From Bordetella parapertussis (GTDB taxonomy: Bacteria > Pseudomonadota > Gammaproteobacteria > Burkholderiales > Burkholderiaceae_B): DNA of 35,892 nt. Below, one piece after another: positions 8,296 through 17,071 of the stretch. Location: positions 1 to 35,892 of the forward strand of contig CAMCYB010000017.1 in the NCBI GenBank assembly GCA_945883615.1. Reading direction: 5' to 3'. The notes beneath the pieces were generated by a model. That model searched no databases and was not told the origin of the DNA. It was given only the letters and a program-made list of their open reading frames with translations. A program made the translations under genes and the position numbers. The first letter of the stretch is position 1. The number at the start of each line of letters is the position of its first letter.

Positions 8296-9684
8296 TTATC
8301 CCCTAGTTATTGCAATGATTGCTTTCAAATCTTCGGGTGCGTCAGGCCAATATAGCGCGATGTGACCTTCTGATTCAACGCGTTCCCAAGCTTCACTAAC
8401 TTGTTCAATACGAAAATATCGAGCATCTGCACGCCGCGGTAGACCCTGAGGCGGCCCTGTCAATTCTATGAGCTCTAAACCCGGTAAAGCGTGGTCAATT
8501 AAACCGGGAAGTTCGGTTGTAGCGGCCATGCGCGATGAAGCTAAAAATTGCGACATATCGAGATCGCGTGCGGTCGCAGTTTGTATGATGAGGAAGAAAC
8601 GGTTTCGGCTACCAAAATACTCGGCAGGTATTGATTGGCTGTAATACCCATCGTTGAACGACAACACAATGCGATGTTCTGGGCCAACTGAGATCTCAGC
8701 TAACAATTGAGAAATAAGGGCTTTGGCTTTATCAAAACAATACGCAATGTTTTGATGGTCATACGTTGGAAGACCATCATCACGACCCACTTGACGACCG
8801 TAGAGGTCAAGACGATTTGAAAATGTACTTAACTCACCAACACACATGCGAAGGGCACCGTAGGCGTCCCATGGGTGGACTGAACTGGACTCTATGAGGT
8901 GAGTGAGAGCGGGAACGTGGCGGTTTAAAACTTGAACGGCCTGCATCATCATAATAAAATTTGCATCAATATTTTCCACGCCTGAATTATTGGGGCTTTT
9001 GTATTCATCTAGTTGTCGTGCTCTACCCAGTAGATCGTCTCGTATGTCTCTAAGTACAGTGGTCAAATATGTTGAGGCACTCACTGAACAAACGGCAGGA
9101 ACCCAGTTTTGAACGAGCCTGACCTGATCACTTTCTCGAGTCAACTGCGCAATAGGAAAAAGGTCGTAATCATCTAAACTTTCTAGTTCATTTTCAAAAA
9201 AAATCTTAACAACGTGCACAATAGTTGGCATCACTGCATCTGAGTTGTGGCTGTATAAATCTCGCTGTTCAATCGGGTTAGACAAGGAAGCAAATCGTGT
9301 TTGTACGCTTTCAAACTGACTCGTTGAATCAACGACTGTTACGTTGGCAACAGCTTGTGAAAAACGGCTAATACCAACATATACATTCAGACGATCATCT
9401 GTATCGGTCCAAATTTTGTCAAATGAACGGGGTGAAATAAAGGCATTGCCAGGAAATTCGATATAGGTTTGATCAGGAAACAAAAGTTTAAGTTGTCGAA
9501 TTTCAAAAGCTCTCACACCTAGTGCTTTCTCAGATAACGACAACTCACTCACACCCCAAGGGTAAGAACTAATCATACGGGTTAGGGGTTCGCGACAGAA
9601 TTGCTGATGCATTTCTAAATGCTGAAAATGCTGAGGCTGTAAAAATAGGCCTTGATGCCAAAAAATGCTTTGTCGAATATCCAT
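8296..9684 (-). CDS. tssK: T6SS baseplate subunit TssK
   Basis: The 462-residue protein begins with the family hallmark FWHQGLFLQPQHFQHLE (residues 8-24) and has the usual length of about 450. TssK is a trimeric cytoplasmic protein related to phage receptor-binding proteins; its N-terminal shoulder binds TssF/TssG and its C-terminal head binds TssL and TssM. The C-terminal part contains ELTGPPQGLPRRADARYFRI, another conserved segment. GAGGGT precedes the start. It sits between tssJ (13 bp upstream) and tssL (1 bp downstream), so the four membrane-complex and linker genes form one unit. Confidence 0.96.
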   Translation of the reverse strand: MDIRQSIFWHQGLFLQPQHFQHLEMHQQFCREPLTRMISSYPWGVSELSLSEKALGVRAFEIRQLKLLFPDQTYIEFPGNAFISPRSFDKIWTDTDDRLNVYVGISRFSQAVANVTVVDSTSQFESVQTRFASLSNPIEQRDLYSHNSDAVMPTIVHVVKIFFENELESLDDYDLFPIAQLTRESDQVRLVQNWVPAVCSVSASTYLTTVLRDIRDDLLGRARQLDEYKSPNNSGVENIDANFIMMMQAVQVLNRHVPALTHLIESSSVHPWDAYGALRMCVGELSTFSNRLDLYGRQVGRDDGLPTYDHQNIAYCFDKAKALISQLLAEISVGPEHRIVLSFNDGYYSQSIPAEYFGSRNRFFLIIQTATARDLDMSQFLASSRMAATTELPGLIDHALPGLELIELTGPPQGLPRRADARYFRIEQVSEAWERVESEGHIALYWPDAPEDLKAIIAITRG

Positions 9685-9697
9685 TAATTTATTACCC

Positions 9698-10402
9698 TCA
9701 TTGGCCTAATTTAATTACCGCGCTCGATTCTTGTGCTGATTGTTTTAAAACGTCAGGTGATAATTTAATTTCTAGGTTTGCATTACTTAAAGGCACCTTT
9801 TCAGTTGCAACTTTAGCGTCAGCGTCATAAGTCAAACTTTCAGCATTTACAATGCTTTGAATACCGAGTTGCAACCGTAATGCAAGTACTGCTGGTTCTG
9901 CGGTGTAATCTTTTAATATCAAACCGCTTGATTGAATGTTTAGCGGTATACGGAAATAGCGGGCTGCGCCTGATGGCGTAAAAAGATAGTAACCCGCCAA
10001 AATACCGACATATTTTGAACCTTGCGCTCGATCAAGTTTTAATAAAACTCTTGTGTCGGGTTGAATGACATAGCGATCAAGTTGCAAAACGCCTTTTGGC
10101 AAGTTACCCGTTGCTAAAGCCTTAATTAATTCGGCTTTGTCAGTGAGTAGTTTGATGAAAACTTTTTCATCATCAAATTGCCAAATACCGAGTGCCACAG
10201 TGTGAGACTGATTTGAATAAAAATTCAAATCAATATCTGATGCAAGCTCAAGTAAGATACCCTCTTTTGCATAGGGCCATGTTACTTTTGCTTTTGCCTC
10301 GTCTTTTTTTTCTGTGGTTGACTTTATACCTGAAGATGAACAACCGAAAAGAAACCCCGTCAAAAAAACAAGTAAGGTTAAACGTTTAAACCGGTTGATC
10401 AT
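9698..10402 (-). CDS. tssJ: T6SS outer-membrane lipoprotein TssJ
   Basis: A 234-residue lipoprotein with signal peptide MINRFKRLTLLVFLTGFLFG and lipobox Cys21. The mature part has the TssJ beta-sandwich features: LASDIDLNFYSNQSHTVALG, LGIWQFDD, and a C-terminal strand region with PLNIQSSGLILK. It is longer than common TssJ proteins (about 160-180 residues) because of a C-terminal extension of about 45 residues. TssJ sits in the inner leaflet of the outer membrane and binds the periplasmic domain of TssM. It is the first gene of the tssJKLM unit. Only 33 bp separate it from a divergent gene, so its promoter must be compact or lie inside that neighbour. No strong ribosome binding site is visible. 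Confidence 0.88.
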   Translation of the reverse strand: MINRFKRLTLLVFLTGFLFGCSSSGIKSTTEKKDEAKAKVTWPYAKEGILLELASDIDLNFYSNQSHTVALGIWQFDDEKVFIKLLTDKAELIKALATGNLPKGVLQLDRYVIQPDTRVLLKLDRAQGSKYVGILAGYYLFTPSGAARYFRIPLNIQSSGLILKDYTAEPAVLALRLQLGIQSIVNAESLTYDADAKVATEKVPLSNANLEIKLSPDVLKQSAQESSAVIKLGQ

Positions 10403-10435
10403 AAGTGTTTGTCATATCAATGTTGAGGCTGTATT

Positions 10436-11203
10436 ATGCAACGAAACACAGGTAATAAGCAGATTATGACCGGGAATAACTCAATTTCAAAACCCGTATT
10501 AAGCCTTCTTCTCGTGACGCTTTTTTTGTCACATGAGACCCATGCTCAAACAGTAACGGGTAAAGTTTTAACCATTACTCAAGAAACCTTTAGTGCAAAG
10601 ACTAAACCTCAGGTTTGCTGGGAAAAGATCATCACAGGTGAGCAAAAAGCGGCCAGTGAAGAGCAAAATACACCATGGCTTAAGCGGTATTGGCAACCTT
10701 TACTGGGCGCTGCAATGGGCGCCCCAATCGCCTACACTTTTACAGCAAATTATGGGGTAAATAGTCAGAAATGGGTTTGGCCAACTGTGGCAGGCGGCGC
10801 TGTTGCCGGAGCCGTTGCTGGACCTGGCTTTACGGGTGGTGCATATGGTCTTGGCGTCTTGGCTTATGCCATATGGCCAGCTTCATTGCCCCTCACTGTT
10901 GGTTTTAGTCTGGCCGGAGGCATCTTAGGTGACATATTGTGGAAAATGATCTTCCCATCAAAAAAGCCAGAAAAAGTTGCCCCTGGCGAATATATGGCAA
11001 ACCAAGAGTTTTTTATAGAAAAAACGTGCACGATAGAAAATAAAATTACTTACACAGAATCAGGTTATCTTATTAAATACCTATACAAGGGTAAACCCGA
11101 AATAGCGCGTGTTAAATACTACCCAGGTCAACAGGTCGCTTTAACTTCAGCGGGTCGGCCCGTCGATGAGCTTTTAGGTGAAGTAAAGACTACCCAAAAG
11201 TAA
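10436..11203 (+). CDS. Secreted glycine-zipper protein, 17-kDa surface antigen-like
   Basis: This 255-residue protein has a signal peptide (hydrophobic VLSLLLVTLFL, cleavage likely after Ala37) without a lipobox Cys. The mature start, VTGKVLTITQETFSAKTKPQ then VCWEKI with Cys61, resembles the N-terminal part of glycine-zipper/17-kDa antigen proteins. Residues about 88-170 hold glycine-spaced hydrophobic segments (GAAMGAPIAY, AGGAVAGAVAGPGFTGGAYG). The C-terminal block with Cys198, then YTESGYLIKYLYKGKPEIAR and YYPGQQV, matches the typical YxVTYxYxGxxxxxxxxxxPG ending of that family. Cys61 and Cys198 could pair. GAGG seven bases upstream supports this start. It is the only plus-strand gene in this arm, divergent from tssJ and overlapping the PAAR-like gene end to end by 14 bp. 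A T6SS role is inference from position. Confidence 0.65.
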   Translation: MQRNTGNKQIMTGNNSISKPVLSLLLVTLFLSHETHAQTVTGKVLTITQETFSAKTKPQVCWEKIITGEQKAASEEQNTPWLKRYWQPLLGAAMGAPIAYTFTANYGVNSQKWVWPTVAGGAVAGAVAGPGFTGGAYGLGVLAYAIWPASLPLTVGFSLAGGILGDILWKMIFPSKKPEKVAPGEYMANQEFFIEKTCTIENKITYTESGYLIKYLYKGKPEIARVKYYPGQQVALTSAGRPVDELLGEVKTTQK

Positions 11204-11582
11204 CTAAGACTTGGCTTGGGGTTGTCATTGAACCGAAACAATTTCCCTTATTTGATTTAGTTGGGTCAAGCATTCGAACAGCAGGTTTACCTTTTAAAGT
11301 CACCTTTGAACTACCAGCCGTGAACTGGCACTCACCAATAAACGACCCAGAAATGATTCCACCCTCAACCCCTGGTTCATCGCCGCTACTAATCGAAATC
11401 TTTGAATCTAGGTTCAGCGTGGGGCAACCACAAACCAATACTTGCGTGACAGTCGGCATTGCCATCATTGTCATAGCGATATTGACATAGGGAACAGGTA
11501 TTGAGGGGGCTGGTGGTGCCGGGGTTTTGCACGTATCTAAATAGCAGATGATCTCACCTGCTTGAATGGTTGCTGCATACAT
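11190..11582 (-). CDS. PAAR-like protein (DUF4150), T6SS spike tip
   Basis: The 130-residue protein has the DUF4150 pattern: a start with Cys residues and proline-rich PAPPAPSIPVPYVNIAM, then SGDEPGVEGGIISGSFIGEC, KVTLKGKPAVRMLDPTKSNK and a C-terminal beta strand. PAAR-like proteins cap the VgrG trimer and form the sharp tip of the T6SS spike. The domain fills the whole protein and there is no toxin extension, so any effector must ride separately. AGAGG precedes the ATG. The gene ends the minus arm tssF...DUF4150 and its 3' end overlaps the convergent glycine-zipper gene by 14 bp. Confidence 0.85.
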   Translation of the reverse strand: MYAATIQAGEIICYLDTCKTPAPPAPSIPVPYVNIAMTMMAMPTVTQVLVCGCPTLNLDSKISISSGDEPGVEGGIISGSFIGECQFTAGSSKVTLKGKPAVRMLDPTKSNKGNCFGSMTTPSQVLVTFG

Positions 11583-11598
11583 ATGAAACCTCTTTTTA

Positions 11599-12258
11599 TT
11601 AGCCTAAATCAATTTTTTTACCATCGATGCGCACAAAACCCTTGGCTTGGGTCGTAACATGTTCAGCATTGATTTGATGGTGACCCTGAACGCAAACACG
11701 TACGCGCCCTGCATGCGTTTCATCTAGCTCATCTACTTTACGCCAACTGTTTCGAACGCGAGAAATGGCTTGATTGACATGAGTTGTTAAGGTTTTTACT
11801 GCAAATGTAGCCCTGACTGCGTGAGACTCTATTGACTCTGACCAACTTTGCAAATGTGAGACCTTAATGGTTCCGGCAATAGCGTTCACATCAATTAAGG
11901 TCGCGTTGAGTGAAACAGACGCGATACCATAAATTGATATATTTTCAGCTCTGATGGTTAACTGCTGTTCGTTAGTTTCTAACGATGCGCCACCTGGCAG
12001 ACGTATTTTTGACGTGGCCTCTTTGCTACTCACCAACACAGCTGTAATAAAACTCACATTTTCAAGCCCGGCATCAAAAATCAGTACCGAGTCACCCAAT
12101 TGTGGCTCGATCAAACAACTTGCTGCGCGTTTTAATCTGATTGTGTTGAGTTCTTGAATAAAAAACCAGTCATCTGCTCGCCCTGTTACCGTGGCAATAC
12201 GCAGCGCATTGGCTGGCATTTCAGCAGAAGTCTTGGTCTGCAATGTATTAGCAATCAT
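11599..12258 (-). CDS. DUF3540 protein, T6SS spike-associated
   Basis: A 219-residue protein recognised as DUF3540 from its order of segments: IATVTGRADDWFFIQELNTI, AASCLIEPQLGDSVLIFDAG, VLIFDAGLENVSFITAVLV, then a beta-repeat stretch (ASLETNEQQLTIRAENISIY, residues 91-110) and the C-terminal TQAKGFVRIDGKKIDLG. Residues about 18-80 look like an OB-type small barrel similar in layout to the gp5-like part of VgrG, followed by a short beta-helical run. The family is found next to DUF2169, pentapeptide and DUF4150 genes in T6SS clusters, as here; its molecular role is not established. It lies 16 bp upstream of the PAAR-like gene in the same transcript. Confidence 0.8.
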   Translation of the reverse strand: MIANTLQTKTSAEMPANALRIATVTGRADDWFFIQELNTIRLKRAASCLIEPQLGDSVLIFDAGLENVSFITAVLVSSKEATSKIRLPGGASLETNEQQLTIRAENISIYGIASVSLNATLIDVNAIAGTIKVSHLQSWSESIESHAVRATFAVKTLTTHVNQAISRVRNSWRKVDELDETHAGRVRVCVQGHHQINAEHVTTQAKGFVRIDGKKIDLG

Positions 12259-12362
12259 GATGAAGGGTCCGGTTGTGCAGAGTAATTAATTATGAACATT
12301 TTAAATAGTTAATGATTGATTAAGTAAAAGAAACATTTAATCATAAGCAATCAGTAAAAAAA

Positions 12363-13427
12363 TCAATCGGGTATTTGCCATTGCTCAGCTCTTAAACGAA
12401 GTTTGTCTTCTTTAATACAATATACAAAATTTGATCCATTCCATAACGTTTTTAAGTCAGAAATATCAAACAGTATGCACGCATTAAATGAACTGTTTGT
12501 TAAATCACTACCCTGAAAATTTGCTTTAGAAAAATCACAATACTCAAATGTCGTTTTTGGAAAAATAGCGCTAGACAGATCTATTTTTGTCAAAACACAA
12601 TGCGACCAGAAAGCATGATGAGCCTGCGCACCTTTCATATTTGCAAGCATAAAATTGGCGTGATGAATTTGCGTTTGATCAAAGTTAGCGCCTGACAAAT
12701 CAGCCATTGATAAAACAACATGAGACAGGCTAGCATTAGAAAAATTACTTTGGGTTAGTTTGGCTTGATCAAAGCTTACTTGATTAAGCGACATACCAGA
12801 AAAATCTGCACCACTTAAATCAGCATGTGCAAAAAGTGCCAAAGTTAAATCGCAATCAGTAAATTTTTGTTTTGCTAACTTTGCTTCTACCAAATAACAT
12901 TGTTGCATTTGGGTTGATTTAAAAACTGCTTCACTTAAATCAGTTTTTTGGAATGTAGCGCGTCTTAAAATAGCTGCTGTAAAATTTACTTTTTCAAAAC
13001 TGCAATTTACTACACTGGCTTGCTCAAAATTAGCATCGACTAAGGTAGCTTGGTCAAACACACACGAATCAAGCAATGCAGAATGCCAATCAGTATTTGT
13101 CGCAGAAACTTTAGAAAAATCAGACGCTTTCGCTTGTAGGCCCTCAAAATGAGCCCCATCAAGCTTTGCTTTTGAAAGATTAACTTTCAACATACTGCAA
13201 TCTAAAAATGAGGCATTAAACAAGTTTGCTTCAGAGAAATCACAATTTTGAATATCTGCTTTATCAAATTGACAGTCACTCAAATCTGCACCACTAAAAT
13301 TAACACCCTGTAAGCGTAAATCTTTAAACGATTCACCCAAAAAAGAATGCCCACTGAAATCAACATTTTCAATGATGCCATTTACTTCATAACCTAGCAG
13401 CGCAGACATGCTGTTTGAGTTAGTCAA
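12363..13427 (-). CDS. Pentapeptide-repeat protein, T6SS-associated
   Basis: About residues 20-335 of this 354-residue protein are continuous A(D/N)Lxx-type pentapeptides, for example FSGADLSDCQFDKADIQNCD, which fold into a right-handed quadrilateral beta-helix. No signal peptide or membrane segment is present. The best start is a TTG at 13425-13427, preceded by GAGGTG that overlaps the end of the upstream gene; an ATG six codons later is the alternative. Two bases separate it from the DUF2169 gene, so translation is probably coupled. In other T6SS clusters a DUF2169 gene and a pentapeptide gene occur together near PAAR genes; the precise role of the pentapeptide partner is not known. Confidence 0.9.
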   Translation of the reverse strand: MTNSNSMSALLGYEVNGIIENVDFSGHSFLGESFKDLRLQGVNFSGADLSDCQFDKADIQNCDFSEANLFNASFLDCSMLKVNLSKAKLDGAHFEGLQAKASDFSKVSATNTDWHSALLDSCVFDQATLVDANFEQASVVNCSFEKVNFTAAILRRATFQKTDLSEAVFKSTQMQQCYLVEAKLAKQKFTDCDLTLALFAHADLSGADFSGMSLNQVSFDQAKLTQSNFSNASLSHVVLSMADLSGANFDQTQIHHANFMLANMKGAQAHHAFWSHCVLTKIDLSSAIFPKTTFEYCDFSKANFQGSDLTNSSFNACILFDISDLKTLWNGSNFVYCIKEDKLRLRAEQWQIPD

Positions 13428-13429
13428 GA

Positions 13430-15808
13430 CTACACCTCAATTGTGCCAAGTTTTTCAGCCAAAATTGTTCTAGCTATATAAGAACCGTTCATGCGAACAT
13501 TCTCAAAATCAGTATCGAGAAAATTTGCCCCATAAAGATTACAGGTCGAGATGTCTACATCAGACATTTTTGTTCGTGCAAAAGAGCCTTCCATAAAATT
13601 GCTCATTGAAACATCAGATTGTTGAAGAACCGCTTTGTCAAAAACCATGCCTTTTGCCACAGCACGTCTCATCGTCACGTTTGTCATAACGGCTTCTGAA
13701 AAATCTGCACGGTTACCCGTCATACGATCGAAGTTTGAACCACATACATTTGCACCGACCCAACTGGCTTGATCTAAATGAGCATCACGAAAATCGGCAT
13801 CTGTCGCTTGAGTGCCTTTATCAGCGCTACTGTCAGAGAGGTCTGCACCTGCAAACTGAACCTTATGTAGTTTTGCACAGGAAAAACTTGCGTTTATACA
13901 CCGTGTTTTTGATAAATTTGAGTTTGATAAGTCGGCAGCTGTAAAGTTAGCTTGAATTAAATTTGCACCCATTAAGTTTGATTGCGCCAGCATCGCACCG
14001 GTAAAGTCTGCCTTATGTGCTGAGGCATTGACAAGGTTGGCGTGACGTAACTGAGCACCTGAAAAACTAGCGCCTGTTAGGTCAGCGTTTTCAAGAACCG
14101 CATCGGAAAAATTAGCCAGTGAGCAATCAGACCCCGCTAAAGTGGCATCTAATAAGTTAACGCCATGAAAATTACACTTGCTTAACCCACTCATTACAAA
14201 GCTTGTTTTAGATAAGTCAGCCGCTGCAAAGTTAGCATCAGTGAGGGTTGCACGATCAAATTTTGTGCCAACCGCAACACTACCTATAAAGTTAGCACCC
14301 ATAAGAACTGACCCAGAAAAATCTAAACCAGAGAGATCTAGGCCAGATAAATCAGCATTCAGTAGAATTAAATCACGGCAACTTTCTCTTGCAGCTTGTC
14401 GCGCCAATATATCTTTACGAGCCAGTCTTGCTGTTGCAAAATCAAACGTAACGGGCTCTTCTTTTTGGGGTGAAACGTCAGCATGATGTGCTGACTGAGC
14501 AAGGTCTTTTATTTCATCAAAAAAACCTGCCACCCCACCCTTTGTCTGCTCAATGACCAGCGCAAGGGCTCGTGTCTGCGGGTTTCCCTTAAGTGTTGAA
14601 ATGATTTGAGATTCAGGAATTCCCGCTGCAGACATCTGAGCCACAAAGATCTCGCGTTGCTGTTCAAGTTCAGAGAGCAACTGATCAAGGTCTTTTTTAT
14701 CTTCTTGAGGTGAGACTATTCCCGGTGCGACTGTTCCCACTGAAGCGTGAGTGCCTGCTTCACTTTGCTCACCATTAAGTTTTTTAATGAAAGCATCAAT
14801 GTAATAATCAGCGGGTTTAGCGGGTTCATCAAGCCGTTCAATTTCTGCACACAAACCCAATACATCTCGCCCTTCTGGATCATCAACTTCAATGACGGCT
14901 CTAAATAGCGCTATGCCTGTCAAAAAATCAGGCATTAAAAACACGGTTTCAAGGCGTGTTTTAGCTTCGCCAGTACTCTGCTGCCCGTTTGGGCTGCTCA
15001 CTGCGCCAAATAAACGCACACGCAAGCCAGGTAATTTGGCATTTAGTGCAGCATAACTTGGGTGCATATTTTGAATACTAATCGCTTCGTTACCAACCCA
15101 ATAACCCTGACCGAGTCTTTGATCTTCTGGTGCAACTTGAAAAAAACCAATATCAGTATGAACGGGTAAATGAGGCCAACGCGTTTTGACCCAATTGTCA
15201 TCAAAAGCACCTAGATACTTTGTTCTTTGTGGCATGTCAGCATACAAAGGCCAAAACCCTGCGACTGAGGTTTTACTAGAAGTTGAAGTCATCAAGTCAT
15301 TGGGAAACTCGATATTGGGTAATTGACGCCGCATTTCACCTGTTGGCTCTTTGACAACATTTGCACCCTTACCGTAGGGATTCATCGGAAAAGTTTCACC
15401 ACCGAAGGCATTTTGGGGGGTGATTGGCATGCGATTAAACGTGCTAGGACGACTTGATATGCCTGTGGCATTAAAGTGGCGGTCACCAAAAACAGCTAAG
15501 CATTTATTTAAATCGCCAATTGATACAACAGCTGAAGTAGGTTGAGGCGCTTGTGCCGAGGGTAAATAAGCGGCTCCGAAGACGATATATTCACCCAACA
15601 ATTTCGGCCAACCTTCATCGTAAATTGAATACCCCTTCATGGCAGGTTTTAGAACGTCCCAAACAGGTGACTTTGAATCGGGTGCTGGCTCACCGTCTGG
15701 ATGAAGATTAAATCTAACCAAAACTGCAACTGATAAAGAATATTTTTGTGGTGCTAAAGAAAAGGCTCGGTAAGTGACTTCAGATGCAGGTGGGTTAAAT
15801 ATTTTCAC
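13430..15808 (-). CDS. DUF2169 protein with C-terminal pentapeptide repeats
   Basis: This 792-residue protein has an N-terminal DUF2169 domain (about residues 15-305, with YGKGANVVKEP, ADMPQRTKYLGAFDDNWVKT, WPHLPVHTD and HPSYAALNAKLPGLRVRLFG), a polar linker containing a helical, coiled-coil-like region (about 370-440), and pentapeptide repeats from about 480 to 785. DUF2169 proteins act as adaptor or chaperone proteins that load PAAR-linked effectors onto VgrG. Translation begins at a GTG overlapping the previous stop as GTGA, a coupling signal. The presence of an adaptor with a bare PAAR-like tip and no obvious toxin gene is notable. Its pentapeptide half is related in design to the next gene product. 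Confidence 0.92.
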   Translation of the reverse strand: MKIFNPPASEVTYRAFSLAPQKYSLSVAVLVRFNLHPDGEPAPDSKSPVWDVLKPAMKGYSIYDEGWPKLLGEYIVFGAAYLPSAQAPQPTSAVVSIGDLNKCLAVFGDRHFNATGISSRPSTFNRMPITPQNAFGGETFPMNPYGKGANVVKEPTGEMRRQLPNIEFPNDLMTSTSSKTSVAGFWPLYADMPQRTKYLGAFDDNWVKTRWPHLPVHTDIGFFQVAPEDQRLGQGYWVGNEAISIQNMHPSYAALNAKLPGLRVRLFGAVSSPNGQQSTGEAKTRLETVFLMPDFLTGIALFRAVIEVDDPEGRDVLGLCAEIERLDEPAKPADYYIDAFIKKLNGEQSEAGTHASVGTVAPGIVSPQEDKKDLDQLLSELEQQREIFVAQMSAAGIPESQIISTLKGNPQTRALALVIEQTKGGVAGFFDEIKDLAQSAHHADVSPQKEEPVTFDFATARLARKDILARQAARESCRDLILLNADLSGLDLSGLDFSGSVLMGANFIGSVAVGTKFDRATLTDANFAAADLSKTSFVMSGLSKCNFHGVNLLDATLAGSDCSLANFSDAVLENADLTGASFSGAQLRHANLVNASAHKADFTGAMLAQSNLMGANLIQANFTAADLSNSNLSKTRCINASFSCAKLHKVQFAGADLSDSSADKGTQATDADFRDAHLDQASWVGANVCGSNFDRMTGNRADFSEAVMTNVTMRRAVAKGMVFDKAVLQQSDVSMSNFMEGSFARTKMSDVDISTCNLYGANFLDTDFENVRMNGSYIARTILAEKLGTIEV

Positions 15809-16974
15809 ATAAGCACCTTAAGATTACTGCCATTTATAGCGACACCACCCGCGTCAACTGTAACGTTGCACGAACCAAAAGAAAGCTTTGCACTTGAAGA
15901 TGAAATTACCACTTTAGAACTGGTACTTTTGTATTCAAGTGTGCCAGATGAATCTGACAAAATCAGACTGGTGTTAGACCCGACCGAACCTTTAACCTGA
16001 CTACTTTGCAACTGAATTGAACCCGAGCCACTACTTTGGGCAGCTTCTAGCGTCATAGTTGATGAACTCATATTGACTGAAGTATTTGACTGCCCGTTTA
16101 CCGTTTCAAGTGAATATTGCGTTGCTGTTTGAGATGAGGTTGACTTTTCACTACTTGATTTTTCTGTTGTCGTATTAATGACTGAAGCCGTTACAGCCAA
16201 TGTGGCATTGCTTGTTGTGGCCTGAACCGACACGGCTGCATCACCACTAAAATTTGATACTAAGTTATTGGTCTTAGTGAATGCCCGATTTGATGCATCG
16301 GCTGAGAGCGTAAAACCTGCCGGTGACATAAGCAAACCGACAGAACCATTTGAACCATTACCGCCAAGGGTACCTATAAATGCGTTTGATTGATCGGTAA
16401 TAGTCAAAGCAGAATACGGGTTCATTTGCTGATAAGTTGAAATAATTTTTGGTAAAACATTTTTTGTAATTTGATCAACAATTGAAGCTAAGTCTGTACC
16501 GAAACCCACTGCTTTATCAACACCCAATTCACCGTCCTTTTCAAGGTGCAAGTCACCCACTGAACTGGGAATAACTGACCGCACATCAGCAAGGCTAGTT
16601 GCAATTTTTGAAGCTTTGGCAAATACATTGTCGTTTACGTAAGAATAAAGGTCGTTAAAAACACTTGCGTCTGATGAGCCCGCCGTGATGCCAAATGATT
16701 GCTCATAAGAACCGCCACCCATTTGTGCAACATCGATCGCCATTCCCTTTACGTATCGTAAATCATCAACTTGTTGAAGCGTTGTGCGTGTATCTAAACT
16801 TGTTTGATTAACCTTAGCCAATTGAAATGCTGAGTCTATAGAAGCAACAACATTATTTTGATTACTGCCCACATAGCCAAGACGCTCGCCAAAAACCAGG
16901 CTAACCATTTCGCCTATATGCTCTTCATAATGTGTACCATTTGATATTTTTGCTAAACCGTAATCTGTTGCCAT
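15805..16974 (-). CDS. Unknown Ser/Thr-rich beta-repeat protein of the T6SS spike region
   Basis: No family could be named. The 389-residue protein has an N-terminal half (1 to about 200) of mixed, partly helical character, a glycine-rich hinge (GTLGGNGSNGSVGLL), and a C-terminal part (about 245-389) made of short alternating strands rich in Ser and Thr, ending LSFGSCNVTVDAGGVAINGS and NLKVLM. That ending resembles the beta-helical shafts of VgrG tails and phage spikes. There is no signal peptide. It lies between vgrG and the DUF2169 adaptor, and its stop overlaps the adaptor start. It may extend the VgrG shaft or be a spike-borne cargo; both are inference. AAAGAAG lies near the ATG. Confidence 0.6.
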   Translation of the reverse strand: MATDYGLAKISNGTHYEEHIGEMVSLVFGERLGYVGSNQNNVVASIDSAFQLAKVNQTSLDTRTTLQQVDDLRYVKGMAIDVAQMGGGSYEQSFGITAGSSDASVFNDLYSYVNDNVFAKASKIATSLADVRSVIPSSVGDLHLEKDGELGVDKAVGFGTDLASIVDQITKNVLPKIISTYQQMNPYSALTITDQSNAFIGTLGGNGSNGSVGLLMSPAGFTLSADASNRAFTKTNNLVSNFSGDAAVSVQATTSNATLAVTASVINTTTEKSSSEKSTSSQTATQYSLETVNGQSNTSVNMSSSTMTLEAAQSSGSGSIQLQSSQVKGSVGSNTSLILSDSSGTLEYKSTSSKVVISSSSAKLSFGSCNVTVDAGGVAINGSNLKVLM

Positions 16975-16990
16975 GTCAGTCTTCTTTAAA

Positions 16991-17035
16991 GGGTCAAGGT
17001 TTTAAAAAAATTTATCTTTTCTTAGGTTTTGACCC
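16991..17035. repeat. Inverted repeat in the vgrG to beta-repeat gene gap
   Basis: GGGTCAA at 16991-16997 is matched by TTGACCC at 17029-17035 across a 31-base A/T-rich spacer. AGGTTTT occurs beside each arm as a direct repeat. The pair lies in the 97-bp gap between vgrG and the next gene of the same strand. It could fold weakly in the mRNA; it lacks a U-tract placed like a terminator, so function is uncertain. Confidence 0.3.
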
Positions 17036-17071
17036 GTTCAATTTTTGAATTCAAGTAATTGATAAATTTAC

